Of a DNA stretch of 64,000 nt, positions 49,462 to 58,342 are shown piece after piece (the stretch's first letter is position 1; every line of letters starts with the position of its first letter). The notes beneath the pieces were generated by a model. That model was not told the DNA's origin and made no database searches. It saw only the letters and a list, made by a program, of their open reading frames with translations. The position numbers were made by a program, and so were the translations under genes. Source of the DNA: Xanthomonas sp. F10. GTDB lineage: Bacteria; Pseudomonadota; Gammaproteobacteria; Xanthomonadales; Xanthomonadaceae. The DNA is taken from assembly GCF_014206815.1 (NCBI RefSeq), contig NZ_JACHNP010000001.1, forward strand, positions 2,384,456-2,448,455, in the 5' to 3' direction.

Positions 49462-50832
49462 TCAGTTCGCGCGTGCGGCGCGCCGCTCCGCGACCTCGCA
49501 CGGTGCCGGCTCCCAGCCGAACACGCTGCGCCCGCCATAGGCATGCGATTGCGCGCGCTCTTCGGCGATGTAGTCCTCCACCGACGGACCGCGCGCGGTC
49601 GGCTCGAGCAGGCGCGCCTGCGCGTCCAGGCGGCGGATCGCCTCCAGCTTCTCCTCGCGGCCCAGCTTGGCCTGCGCGACCGCGGTCTTGAGCACGCCGA
49701 TGGTGTGGTCGTAGACCCGCGTCGGCACCGGGAACGGATGCCGGTCCTTGCCGCCGTGGGCCAGCGAGAAGCGCGCCGGATCGCTGAAGCGGCATGGCGT
49801 GCCATGCAGCACCTCGGCCACCAGCGCCAGCGCGCGTACGGTGCGCGCGCCGACGCCCGGCACCTGCAGCAGATCCTGGAAATCGCGCGGGCCGCAGTCG
49901 GCGGCGGCGGCCAGCGCGCCGTGCAAGCGCCGCACCACGACGTCGCTGCCGCGCACATCGTGGTGGTCGGGCAGCGATAGATGCGGCAGGTCGGCCGGGC
50001 GGCGCTCGGGCACCGCAACCGCCACCGGCGCGAACAGGTCGCCGGTGGCGGCGAACAGCGCATCGGCAGCCGGCGCGGCGCCGGCCTGCGCTGCAGCTGC
50101 GGCGGCCGGTGCCGGCGCCTGCGCAGCCTCCAGCGCTGCGTATTCGCGGGCGATGCGCTCCGGCGCCAGCGTCTGCAACAGGTCCACCTGTGCCGCGCGC
50201 GCGGCGGCGGCGCGATGATCGGCAAGATTGACGATACGGCCCTGGCGCGGACCGTCGATGGCCGCATGCGGCGCGTCGACGAAACTGCTCAGGCCTTCCG
50301 ACAGCCAGTGGTAGCGGCGCGCCTGCTTGCGCGCACCATGCATGCCTTGCTGCACCACCACCCAACGCCCGTCGTCGCTGACAATGAAGCCGTGCAGGTA
50401 CAGGTCGAAGCCGTCCTGCACCGCGGCGCTGTCGACCTTGGCCACCAGGCGGCTGACCCGCGCCAGGTCCGCGCCGTCCAGGCCGGTGCGCTCGCCCACC
50501 GCCTGCAGCTCGTCCGGCGTGGCCCGCGAATGCCGCCCGCGGCCGCCGCACACGTGGATGCCCAGTTCGCCGGACAGCGGCGCCAGGCCGCGCTTGAGCG
50601 CGCCCAGCACGCTGGTGGTGATGCCGGAGGAATGCCAGTCCATGCCCATCACCGCGCCCAGCGACTGGAACCAGAACGGATGCGCCAGGCGCCGCAGCAA
50701 TTCGTCGCGGCCATAGCTGTGCACGATGGCCTGGCACATCACCGCGCCGAGCCGGGTCATGCGCGCGCCCAGCCAGTGCGGCACGCGGCCACCGTGCAGG
50801 GGCAGATCGGCGCTGCCGGAACGTCGGCTCAT
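49462..50832 (-). CDS. DUF763 protein
   Basis: The 456-aa protein has the DUF763 pattern: an N-terminal SADLPLHGGRVPHWLGARM, then FWFQSLGAVMGMDWHSSGIT, LGIHVCGGRGRHSRATPDEL, LYLHGFIVSDDGRWVVVQQGM and YHWLSEG. The C-terminal half has a helix-hairpin-helix-like LLQVPGVGARTVRALALV, and HPFPVPTRVYDHTIGVLK. The family is broad in archaea and found in scattered bacteria; its function is not established, and the helix-hairpin-helix suggests DNA binding. An Ala/Pro-rich insertion (about 235-260) splits the protein. Confidence 0.88.
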   Translation of the reverse strand: MSRRSGSADLPLHGGRVPHWLGARMTRLGAVMCQAIVHSYGRDELLRRLAHPFWFQSLGAVMGMDWHSSGITTSVLGALKRGLAPLSGELGIHVCGGRGRHSRATPDELQAVGERTGLDGADLARVSRLVAKVDSAAVQDGFDLYLHGFIVSDDGRWVVVQQGMHGARKQARRYHWLSEGLSSFVDAPHAAIDGPRQGRIVNLADHRAAAARAAQVDLLQTLAPERIAREYAALEAAQAPAPAAAAAAQAGAAPAADALFAATGDLFAPVAVAVPERRPADLPHLSLPDHHDVRGSDVVVRRLHGALAAAADCGPRDFQDLLQVPGVGARTVRALALVAEVLHGTPCRFSDPARFSLAHGGKDRHPFPVPTRVYDHTIGVLKTAVAQAKLGREEKLEAIRRLDAQARLLEPTARGPSVEDYIAEERAQSHAYGGRSVFGWEPAPCEVAERRAARAN

Positions 50833-51233
50833 GGGGGCTCCGGGAATGACGGTGCACCAGGGTAGCCAGTGCCGGTCTCAGCGCGCGAGCCGCTAGCTAG
50901 CGAATGCTGAGCGGTTCAGTGCGGGCCGGTGCACGACGCGTGTCGAATCGGCTGCATCCGCCCGATCGCTACGGCGGTCGCGGCTGCTGACCCAAGGCCA
51001 CGCTGAGCCGCACCTACAGGCACAAAGACATGGCGCAACCGCGCACGCTTCACGTCGGCGGCACCGCGCGCTCACATGGTACTGCCGCGCGCGGCGCTCA
51101 GATGGGAACGGTCGTCTGCCGCCGGGTCGCGCATCGCGTGCGCCAGATTTTTCGCATCACACGTGTAGACGACACCACGCTGGCGGCGCCCGCGATGCGC
51201 GCCGCCGCGCCTTCCCCCAGCAGGAGACGCGCC
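50833..51233. other. 401-bp non-coding gap
   Basis: The gap lies between the divergent starts of the DUF763 and Tat-reductase genes and should hold both promoters. I could not identify a convincing -35/-10, operator, repeat or small gene in it. Confidence 0.5.
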
Positions 51234-52265
51234 ATGCACGATCACGATCCCGACCACTCCGCCGGACGCCGTCGTGCGCTCGGTGCCCTCGGCAGCGGCC
51301 TGGCCGCTGGCGGCGCGCTGGCGATGTCCGCGGGCGCAAGCGCGCAGCCCGCAGCCGCCAGCGGCGCTGGCGCCGCCCGCCCGCCGATGCAGAACCCGCG
51401 CACGCAGTATCCGCGGCCGCCGTTCGACACGCCGAAACAGGAATGGCCCGGGCTGGCCTCGAAGATGGTGCCGGTGCCCGATCACGGCGAGCGCAGCTAC
51501 GTCGGCTCCGGCCGCCTGAGCGGGCGCAAGGCGCTGATCACCGGCGGCGACTCGGGCATCGGCCGCGCCGCAGCGATCGCCTTTGCCCGCGAAGGCGCGG
51601 ACGTGGCGATCAACTACCTGCCGCAGGAGGAGTCGGACGCACGCGAGGTGGTCGCGCTGATCCGCGCGGCCGGGCGCAAGGCCGTGGCCATTCCCGGCGA
51701 CCTGCGCAATGCCGCGTTCTGCAAGCAACTGGTCGCACAGGCGGTGCAGCAGCTCGGCGGCCTGGACATCCTGGTCAACAATGCCGCGCGCCAGACCGCG
51801 CAGAAATCGCTGCTGGACATCGACGATCAGCAGTTGGACGACACCCTCAAGACCAACCTCTACGCGCTGTTCTGGATCACCCGCGCGGCGCTGCCGCATC
51901 TGCCGTCGGGCGCGGCGATCATCAACACCACCTCGATCGTCGCCGACGACCCGCCGGAATCGCTACTCGACTACGCCACCACCAAGGGCGGCATCGTCAG
52001 CTTCACCAAGAGCCTGGCCAAGCAACTCGCGCCCAAGGGCATCCGCGTCAACGCGGTGGCACCGGGGCCGTACTGGACGCCGCTGCAGCCCAGCGGCGGG
52101 CAATTCATGGACAAGCTCAAGACCTTCGGGGCCGACGGTCCCACCGGCCGCCCCGGCCAGCCGGCGGAGATCGCACCGATCTACGTGCTGCTGGCCTCGC
52201 AGGAATCCAGCTTCACCACCGGCAGCGTGTTCAGCAGCGTCGGCGGTCGCGGCAACGTGGGCTGA
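51234..52265 (+). CDS. Tat-exported short-chain dehydrogenase/reductase (YghA-like)
   Basis: The 343-aa protein begins with a twin-arginine signal (SAGRRRALGALGSGLAAGG, cleavage near SAQPAA). It is followed by a YghA-type SDR: PTP-like lead, VPVPDHGERSYVGSGRLSGRKALITGGDSGIGRAAA (NAD(P) site), LDILVNNAARQ, NTTSIVADDPPES (catalytic Ser), YATTKGG (catalytic Tyr and Lys), and RVNAVAPGPYWTPLQPSGGQ. YghA relatives reduce aldehydes with NADPH. An exported SDR is odd, because the nucleotide is cytoplasmic, so the signal may mediate folding with bound cofactor. AGGAG lies 9 bp before the ATG at 51234. Confidence 0.9.
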   Translation: MHDHDPDHSAGRRRALGALGSGLAAGGALAMSAGASAQPAAASGAGAARPPMQNPRTQYPRPPFDTPKQEWPGLASKMVPVPDHGERSYVGSGRLSGRKALITGGDSGIGRAAAIAFAREGADVAINYLPQEESDAREVVALIRAAGRKAVAIPGDLRNAAFCKQLVAQAVQQLGGLDILVNNAARQTAQKSLLDIDDQQLDDTLKTNLYALFWITRAALPHLPSGAAIINTTSIVADDPPESLLDYATTKGGIVSFTKSLAKQLAPKGIRVNAVAPGPYWTPLQPSGGQFMDKLKTFGADGPTGRPGQPAEIAPIYVLLASQESSFTTGSVFSSVGGRGNVG

Positions 52266-52294
52266 CACGCCGTAGGGCGTCATGCCATGCCGTC

Positions 52295-52360
52295 GTAGGA
52301 GCGGCTTCAGCCGCGACAGGCATTCCAGGGAACGCCTGTCGCGGCTGAAGCCGCTCCTAC
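52295..52360. repeat. 66-bp REPIN-like palindrome, copy 3
   Basis: This is nearly identical to copy 1 in its arms and the same length. It lies between the convergent 3' ends of the Tat reductase and UvrA2 genes, 30 bp after one stop and 39 bp after the other. Confidence 0.85.
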
Positions 52361-52399
52361 GTGGTTACACCAGCGACGGGCGTTCGCTGCCACAGCCGA

Positions 52400-54916
52400 T
52401 CACCCCAACAATTCCGCCGCAAGGAACGGCGCCGTGCGGCTGTCCGCCTGCCTTGCCACCACCTGCGGCACACCGGCCGCCACCACCTTGCCACCCGCGC
52501 CGCCCGCACCCGGCCCCATGTCGATGATCCAGTCGCTGGCGGCGGCCACGCGCATGTCGTGCTCCACCGCCACCACCGTGTTGCCCGCCTCCACCAGCCC
52601 ATGCAACTGCCGCAGCAGCGTGTCCACGTCGGCCGGATGCAGGCCGGTGGTGGGTTCGTCCAGCACGTACACGGTGCCGCGGCGCTGCGCACGCTGCAGT
52701 TCGGTGGCCAGCTTGATGCGCTGTGCCTCGCCGCCGGACAGTTCGGTGGCCGGCTGGCCCAGCCGCAGATAGCCCAGACCCACCTCCACCAATACCTGCA
52801 GCGGACGCGCGATCGGCACATCGCTGGCGAAGAAATCCAAGGCCTCCGCTACAGTCATCCGCAGCACCTGCGCGATGTTGCGGCCGTGCAGTTCGATCTC
52901 CAGCGTCTTGGCGTTGTAGCGCGCGCCCTGGCAGGTCGGGCACGGCGCATACACGCTGGGCATGAACAGCAGTTCCACGCTCACCGCGCCCTCGCCTTCG
53001 CACGTTTCGCAACGGCCCTTGGCCACGTTGAAGGAAAAACGCCCGGCGTGGTATTTGCGCTTGCGCGCCGCGGGCGTAGCCGCGAAGCGCTTGCGCACGT
53101 GATCGAACAGGCCGGTGTAGGTCGCCAGGTTGGAGCGCGGCGTGCGCCCGATCGGCGCCTGGTCCACCTGCACCAGCCGCCGCACGTGCTGCAGGCCGTC
53201 GGCGATGTAGCCGTCGGTGGCGACGCGCGCACCGCGCTCCAGCGGATCCAGTTCCTCTTCCGCCTCGGCCGGCGCCTGCCCCAGTTGCGTGCCCAGCAAC
53301 TCCACCAGCGCCTGGCTGACCAGCGAGGACTTGCCCGAGCCGGACACGCCGGTGACGGTGGTGAACACGCCCAGCGGAATGTCCACGTCGAGCGCGACCA
53401 CGTTGTTGCGGCTGACCTCGCGCAACTGCAGCCAGGCCTCGGGCGTGCGCGGCGCATGGGCGGCAGCTTGCGGTTCGGCGAACAGGTAGCGGCGCGTGGA
53501 CGAGGCCTGCACCTGCGCCAGTCCCGCCGGCGGACCGCTGTACAGCACCTGCCCGCCGTGCTCGCCGGCACCGGGGCCGACATCGACGATCCAGTCGGCA
53601 TGGCGGATCACGTCGATCTCGTGCTCGACCACGAACAGCGAATTGCCCGCGCCCTTGAGCTGGTCCAGCGCGCCGAGTAAGGCCTGCGTGTCGGCCGGAT
53701 GCAGGCCCGCCGACGGCTCGTCCATCACGTAGACCACGCCGAACAATTGCGAGCGGATCTGCGTGGCCAGGCGCAGCCGCTGCAGTTCGCCGGGCGACAG
53801 CGTCGGCGTGCTGCGCTCCAGCGTCAGATAGCCCAGGCCCAGCGCCTCCACCACCTGGATCCGCGCCAGCAGGTCCTGGGCGATACGCTGCGCGGCCAGC
53901 GCCTGCTCGGGGTGCCGCGCGCGGCCCTGCAGGCGGCCCTCGGCCGCGGGCCGCAACACGGCGGCCACCTCGCCGAGCGGGCGCTGCGACAGCTCGCCGA
54001 TGTCCAGCCCGGCGAAGGTCACCGACAGCGCCTCGCGGCGCAGCCGCTTGCCGTCGCAACTGGGGCACGCGGTGCTGATGAGGTACTGCGCCACACGCTT
54101 CTTGATCAGCGCGCTCTGCGTGGTGGCGAAGGTATGCAGCACGTAACGGCGCGCGCTGCTGAAGGTGCCCATGTACGCCGGTTCCTGCTTGCGCTTGAGC
54201 GCACGCTGGGTCTCGGCCAGGGTGAAGCCGGGATACACCGGTACGGTCGGTTGCGCGTCGGTGTACAGGATCCAGTCGCGGGTCTTCTTCGGCAGCTTCG
54301 CCCACGGCACGTCGACGTCGTGGCCGAGCGTGGTGAGGATGTCGCGCAGGTTCTGCCCGTGCCAGGCCGGCGGCCACGCCGCGACCGCACGCTCGCGGAT
54401 GCTCAGCGAACGGTCCGGCACCATCGACGCCTCGGTGGCGTCGTAGATGCGCCCCAGCCCGTGGCAGGTGGGGCAGGCGCCGGCCGGCGTGTTGGGCGAG
54501 AAACCGTCGGCGTGGATGATGCCCTGCCCCGGCGGATACGTGCCGGCACGCGAATACAGCATGCGCAGCGAGTTGGAGATGGTGGTGACGCTACCCACCG
54601 ACGAGCGCGTGCTAGGCGCGCCGCGATGCTGCTGCAGCGCCACCGCTGGCGGCAGCCCATCGATGGCGTCGACGTCGGCGACGCCGGCCTGGTCGATCAG
54701 CCGCCGCGCATAGGGCGAGATCGAATCCAGATAACGCCGCTGCGCCTCGGCGAACAGCGTACCGAACGCCAGCGACGACTTGCCCGAACCGGACACGCCG
54801 GTGAACACTACCAGCGCGTCGCGCGGCAGTTCCACGTCCACGTCCTTGAGGTTGTGCTCGCGCGCACCGCGGACGCGCACGAAACCGGAAGCGGCGGAAG
54901 CGGGAGGCGTGGACAT
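52400..54916 (-). CDS. UvrA2-type excinuclease A paralogue
   Basis: The 838-aa protein is a second UvrA, but it lacks the UvrB-binding domain: the sequence passes from SLRMLYSRAG almost directly to the zinc region GACPTCHGLG, where canonical UvrA has an insert of about 110 residues. It keeps two Walker A motifs ([10 protein letters not shown] twice), zinc cysteines (CPTC, CPSC, CETC, CPTC) and LSGGEAQR in the second half. The first signature reads LSPGELQR. UvrA2 proteins in Deinococcus and others give tolerance to DNA-damaging drugs without the full excision pathway. The start at 54916 (MSTPPASAASGFVRVRGAREHNL) suits the family. Its 3' end is convergent with the Tat reductase, across a REPIN. 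Confidence 0.9.
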   Translation of the reverse strand: MSTPPASAASGFVRVRGAREHNLKDVDVELPRDALVVFTGVSGSGKSSLAFGTLFAEAQRRYLDSISPYARRLIDQAGVADVDAIDGLPPAVALQQHRGAPSTRSSVGSVTTISNSLRMLYSRAGTYPPGQGIIHADGFSPNTPAGACPTCHGLGRIYDATEASMVPDRSLSIRERAVAAWPPAWHGQNLRDILTTLGHDVDVPWAKLPKKTRDWILYTDAQPTVPVYPGFTLAETQRALKRKQEPAYMGTFSSARRYVLHTFATTQSALIKKRVAQYLISTACPSCDGKRLRREALSVTFAGLDIGELSQRPLGEVAAVLRPAAEGRLQGRARHPEQALAAQRIAQDLLARIQVVEALGLGYLTLERSTPTLSPGELQRLRLATQIRSQLFGVVYVMDEPSAGLHPADTQALLGALDQLKGAGNSLFVVEHEIDVIRHADWIVDVGPGAGEHGGQVLYSGPPAGLAQVQASSTRRYLFAEPQAAAHAPRTPEAWLQLREVSRNNVVALDVDIPLGVFTTVTGVSGSGKSSLVSQALVELLGTQLGQAPAEAEEELDPLERGARVATDGYIADGLQHVRRLVQVDQAPIGRTPRSNLATYTGLFDHVRKRFAATPAARKRKYHAGRFSFNVAKGRCETCEGEGAVSVELLFMPSVYAPCPTCQGARYNAKTLEIELHGRNIAQVLRMTVAEALDFFASDVPIARPLQVLVEVGLGYLRLGQPATELSGGEAQRIKLATELQRAQRRGTVYVLDEPTTGLHPADVDTLLRQLHGLVEAGNTVVAVEHDMRVAAASDWIIDMGPGAGGAGGKVVAAGVPQVVARQADSRTAPFLAAELLG

Positions 54917-55046
54917 GGGCTGGGCCGACAACGCGAAGGAGCGCGCAAGCTTAGCCGGTCGGCCGACATCGGCGTGTCGCGGCCATCGCGCTACAGCGCG
55001 CTTGGTCGGTCGTCGGCGAAGACGCACCGTCCCGGTGACGCAGGTG

Positions 55047-55688
55047 TCAGCTCAACGCGGGCGCCGTCAGCGTCTCGGCGTTCTCGTCGCGCGCGGCCAG
55101 CGCCTGCATCCGCGCCACCGCGCTGGAGAAAGCGCGCAGCACCGCCACACCGCGTTCGGCATAGATGGCATGCAGCGCCTGGTAGTACCACAGCGTACCG
55201 TCGCGGCCGGCGGTGAAGCGCTCGAACACCGCCGTGCCGACCTCGGGATCTTCCAGGTCGGCGACGATGCTGCGCGCGTTGTAGAGCTTGTCGCAGGCCG
55301 ACACCAGCAACACCGCGTCCGGCGCCTCGGCCAGATGCGCCAGATACGCCTGCTTGCGGATGCGCCAGTCGCGGCGTTTGGCGGGCACGTCCGCGGGCAC
55401 CGCCTTGCGTTCGGCCGTGGCGTCGGTACAGGCCATCACCATGTCCGCCACCGCCTCGCCGAACTGCGCGCGGATCACCGCCTCGTGCCCGGCGCCGCAA
55501 TCCTCCACCACGTCGTGCAGCAGCGCCGCGATCGCCTGGTCCTCGTCGCCGCCGGCCTCCAGCACCAGCGTCGACACGCCCAGCACATGACTCAGATACG
55601 GCACCGTGCCGCCCTTGCGGAACTGGCCGGCGTGGGCGATGCGCGCATAGTCGACGGCACGCGCGTAACGTTCGGTGAGAGCGGTCAT
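55047..55688 (-). CDS. HD-domain protein, (p)ppGpp-hydrolase-like
   Basis: The 213-aa protein has an HD domain with the RelA/SpoT-hydrolase arrangement: HAGQFRKGGTVPYLSHVLGVSTLVLE, AIAALLHDVVEDCG (HD pair) and CDKLYNARSI (second Asp). Stand-alone members of this type resemble small alarmone hydrolases (MESH1-like) and degrade (p)ppGpp in vitro. No synthetase domain is present, so its role would be hydrolysis or another phosphohydrolase reaction. It lies 130 bp upstream of the UvrA2 gene on the same strand; separate promoters are likely. Confidence 0.85.
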   Translation of the reverse strand: MTALTERYARAVDYARIAHAGQFRKGGTVPYLSHVLGVSTLVLEAGGDEDQAIAALLHDVVEDCGAGHEAVIRAQFGEAVADMVMACTDATAERKAVPADVPAKRRDWRIRKQAYLAHLAEAPDAVLLVSACDKLYNARSIVADLEDPEVGTAVFERFTAGRDGTLWYYQALHAIYAERGVAVLRAFSSAVARMQALAARDENAETLTAPALS

Positions 55689-55915
55689 GCGGCGATCCTG
55701 ACGGAACAGGCCGGCATTATCGCCAAACTGGCCGCCGTGAGCGCGTGCAGACGCGCGTGGTCATGGCCTCCGTTCAAGCCGCGCGTGGCAGGCATCGCGT
55801 GCGTCATCGGCCGTGAGTGCTTGCATGGATACGGACTACCGCGCAGCCCTGGCCTGATCGAAGCTCCCTCCCCGCTTACACTTGTCTGCTCCGTCGCAAC
55901 GCACCGCACGCATAC

Positions 55916-56377
55916 ATGGACGTCCGTCATCTCGACCAGCACGCACCGGAACTGCCGCAGATCGCCGCCTGGTACCACGCGGCATGGGGCCAGGAGGCAG
56001 GCTTCTCGCTGGACGACGAACTGCGCCAACTGCAACGCGCGCCGGATGCAAACGGCCTGCCGCGGCGGCTGGTGGCCTTCGACGGCGCCCACGCGATCGC
56101 CGTGGCGCAACTGAAATACCGGGAAATGGACGCCTTCCCCCAGTACCCGTATTGGCTGGGCGGCGTGTACGTGGACGCGGCCTATCGCGGACGTGGCATT
56201 GCCGGCCGCCTGCTCGACCATGTCCTGACCGACGCCGCGACCCTGGGCCTGGGCGCGCTGTATCTGCAGACCGAGCACCTGGACGGCGGCCTGTATGCCC
56301 GCCACGGCTGGCAGCCCGTGCAGGAAGCCGATTCCTACGGCAGCCGCGTGCTGCTGATGGTGCGCCCGGTCGGCTGA
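55916..56377 (+). CDS. GNAT-family N-acetyltransferase
   Basis: The 153-aa protein has the GNAT core: AIAVAQLKYREMDAFPQYPYWLGGVYVDAAYRGRGIAGRLLDHV (acetyl-CoA loop RGRGIAG) and LYLQTEHLDGGLYARHGWQPVQE. The ATG at 55916 was chosen; the upstream extension in frame is arginine-rich shadow. The substrate is not known. Confidence 0.87.
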   Translation: MDVRHLDQHAPELPQIAAWYHAAWGQEAGFSLDDELRQLQRAPDANGLPRRLVAFDGAHAIAVAQLKYREMDAFPQYPYWLGGVYVDAAYRGRGIAGRLLDHVLTDAATLGLGALYLQTEHLDGGLYARHGWQPVQEADSYGSRVLLMVRPVG

Positions 56378-56519
56378 GCGGGGGCCCGCGTCGTCGCGCC
56401 TGCACATTACTTTTCCCCCGCGCCGCGTTAACGTGGCGCTTGGAAAGATGGAGCGGCCTTCCCTAACCTACCGCTCGATCCACACACGCATGAACGCAGC
56501 GCCGAGGATGCAACCCACC

Positions 56520-56780
56520 ATGATCACCGACACCGCCCACGCCGTGGACGATACCGCCACCGACAGCGCCCCGACCCCGCCCGCGCGCCGTGCCGCCATC
56601 TCCGGCCGCGCCGCCGCGCACAGCGTGTACCGCTCGCCGCTGTCCGCCGACGACGCAGGCGACGACGCGCTGCGCCTGCGCGAACAACGCGCCAAGCGCG
56701 CGGCGCAGGTGGCCGCGGTCGGCACCGTCGCCGCCCTGGCGGCCGTGGCCCTGATCGCCTGGCGGCGCGCGCGGCGCTGA
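56520..56780 (+). CDS. Small single-pass membrane protein
   Basis: The product is about 86 aa: a polar N-terminal half rich in Thr, Asp and Ala (AHAVDDTATDSAPTPPARR), a basic-acidic middle (ADDAGDDALRLREQRAKRAAQ) and a C-terminal helix (VAAVGTVAALAAVALIAW) ending in RRARR. The short positive tail suggests an N-out or tail-anchored orientation. ATG codons at 56490, 56508 and 56520 are all in frame; GAGG before 56520 favours that one slightly. I do not recognise the family. Confidence 0.5.
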   Translation: MITDTAHAVDDTATDSAPTPPARRAAISGRAAAHSVYRSPLSADDAGDDALRLREQRAKRAAQVAAVGTVAALAAVALIAWRRARR

Positions 56781-56858
56781 CCGCGCAACAGCACCTGGCG
56801 CATCCGGCATGATGCGCCGAGCAGGAAGCTCGCCACCGCCCACGCAAGGAACGTCCTC

Positions 56859-57281
56859 ATGACGCCATGGCACCGCATTGCCCAATTCGCCGGCCTGGCG
56901 CTGGTCGCCAGCGCATGCAGCATGCCCGCCGCCGCCCGCAAGACGCCCATGGCCTCGGCGGTGCTGCGCGTCCCGGCCGACCTGCCCAACCAGCGCCTGT
57001 TCGACTGCGCCGAATCCAGCATCGCCACCCTGTCCGAGACCAGCAGCTCCTGGCCCAAGGTCACTCGCGAAGACCCGGCGCAGGGCATCCTGGAATCGGG
57101 CGACTTCCCCGAAACGAACCGCAGCGGCTTTCGCCTGCGCCTGGAGCGGCCACCGGGCGCGAACCAGGCCAAGCTCGCCCTCAAGGGCGCCGGCGCCTAT
57201 TTCGTCGACCTGGGTGTCGACCAGGCGATGCAGGATCTCAAGACCGCACTGGATCGCTGCGTCGCCACGCAACCACACTGA
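56859..57281 (+). CDS. Periplasmic lipoprotein, candidate T4SS-toxin immunity protein
   Basis: The 140-aa protein has a lipoprotein signal with lipobox VASAC (Cys20), followed by Ser at +2, which favours outer-membrane sorting. The mature part is small and two-domain-like (VLRVPADLPNQRLFDCAESSI, AYFVDLGVDQAMQDLKTALDRC) with two further cysteines that could pair. AAGGAA lies 9 bp before the ATG. It sits 68 bp upstream of the XVIPCD toxin gene on the same strand. Immunity proteins of the Xanthomonas T4SS toxins are commonly periplasmic lipoproteins encoded next to the toxin, which is the basis of the call. Confidence 0.6.
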   Translation: MTPWHRIAQFAGLALVASACSMPAAARKTPMASAVLRVPADLPNQRLFDCAESSIATLSETSSSWPKVTREDPAQGILESGDFPETNRSGFRLRLERPPGANQAKLALKGAGAYFVDLGVDQAMQDLKTALDRCVATQPH

Positions 57282-57349
57282 GTCCGCCGAACGGAACACG
57301 GCGGTTCTGATCCCCGCTTCATTCATCTCGACCAAGGAAGGACACGACC

Positions 57350-58342
57350 ATGCCCAATTATTCCATCGAAGCCCGCTCGCTCGGCGTCATCGGCATCGCC
57401 GGCCACGCCTTCTGGGTGCTGCGCGACGAACGCGGCAAGGCCGTGGCGGAACTGCACGGCCTGGCCACCGACCGCCAGACCGGCCAGGCCATCCCCATCG
57501 GCACCGACGCCACCCGGCACGCGCTGCGCGCCTGGCACTACCCGCACGATCCTGCCTATGCACGCTCCATCGGCGCGAAGGTCGACAGCACCACCTACAT
57601 CCGCGACGACCAACCGTCACGCACGGTGGCCACCGGCGACAAGCACGAGATCCTGGAGCGCTGGAATACCGCGGTACGCGCCGTGCCGGAACTCAACGCA
57701 CAGGACCGCGACTATCCGAACTACGGCTTCAAGGTCTTCGGCGAAACGGTCAACAGCAACTCCGCCTACCGCACCTTCGGCGAGCTGATGGACGTGCCCG
57801 TGCAGGGTTTCCCTGGACGCCTCGAACCGGGCATCGACAACCGCATGCTGTCGCCGGAACGCACCGAGGAACTGCGCTACCACGCACTGGACGAACGGGA
57901 GCAACAACGCGCGCCAGCCCCCGCGGCCGACCCCACGCGCGCCGACCACCCCGATCACACGATGCTGCAGCAGATCCGCGACAAGGTCCACGGGCTCAAT
58001 GGCCCCGGCCAATTGAACCCGGCCGACAACGACCGCGTCAGCGCGAGCCTGTACGCCCTGGCCAAGCAACACCACTTCAGCAGCGTCGACCAGGTCGCGC
58101 TCAGCCAGCAGACCGCAACCGCCGCCGCGGGCGAAAACATCTTCATCGTGCAGGGCGCAGCCAACGATCCGGCCAAGCAGCGCGCGCATATGTCCACGGC
58201 GGAAGCGGCGCAGACGCCGGTGCAGCAGTCCTATGCGATTGCGCAGGCGCAGCGGCCGGAGCCGCAGGCCCAGACGCAACAGGTGGAGTCACCGGCGCAG
58301 ACGCAAGACGCGCAGCCGCGGCCACTGGTGCACGCGCTCTAG
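57350..58342 (+). CDS. XVIPCD-containing type IV secretion effector (X-Tfe-like toxin)
   Basis: The C-terminal region (about residues 198-300) matches the XVIPCD secretion signal that binds the VirD4 coupling protein: DHPDHTMLQQIRDKVHGL, RVSASLYALAKQHHFSSVDQV, ENIFIVQGAANDPAKQRAHM and QTPVQQSY, then a Gln-rich tail. The N-terminal domain (about 1-170) has LGVIGIAGHAFWVLRDERG, AVAELHGLATDRQTGQ and a later NSNSAYRTF, reminiscent of permuted papain-like amidases, although the protein has no cysteine. If a secreted toxin, it would act in the periplasm of a rival cell on peptidoglycan or lipid. The T4SS itself is not encoded in this window. AAGGAAGG precedes the ATG. Confidence 0.85.
   Translation: MPNYSIEARSLGVIGIAGHAFWVLRDERGKAVAELHGLATDRQTGQAIPIGTDATRHALRAWHYPHDPAYARSIGAKVDSTTYIRDDQPSRTVATGDKHEILERWNTAVRAVPELNAQDRDYPNYGFKVFGETVNSNSAYRTFGELMDVPVQGFPGRLEPGIDNRMLSPERTEELRYHALDEREQQRAPAPAADPTRADHPDHTMLQQIRDKVHGLNGPGQLNPADNDRVSASLYALAKQHHFSSVDQVALSQQTATAAAGENIFIVQGAANDPAKQRAHMSTAEAAQTPVQQSYAIAQAQRPEPQAQTQQVESPAQTQDAQPRPLVHAL

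Noticed and set aside
52400-54916. UvrA pseudogene because the UvrB-binding region is missing
   Set aside because: The frame is intact, all nucleotide-binding and zinc motifs are present, and loss of this region is characteristic of the UvrA2 class.
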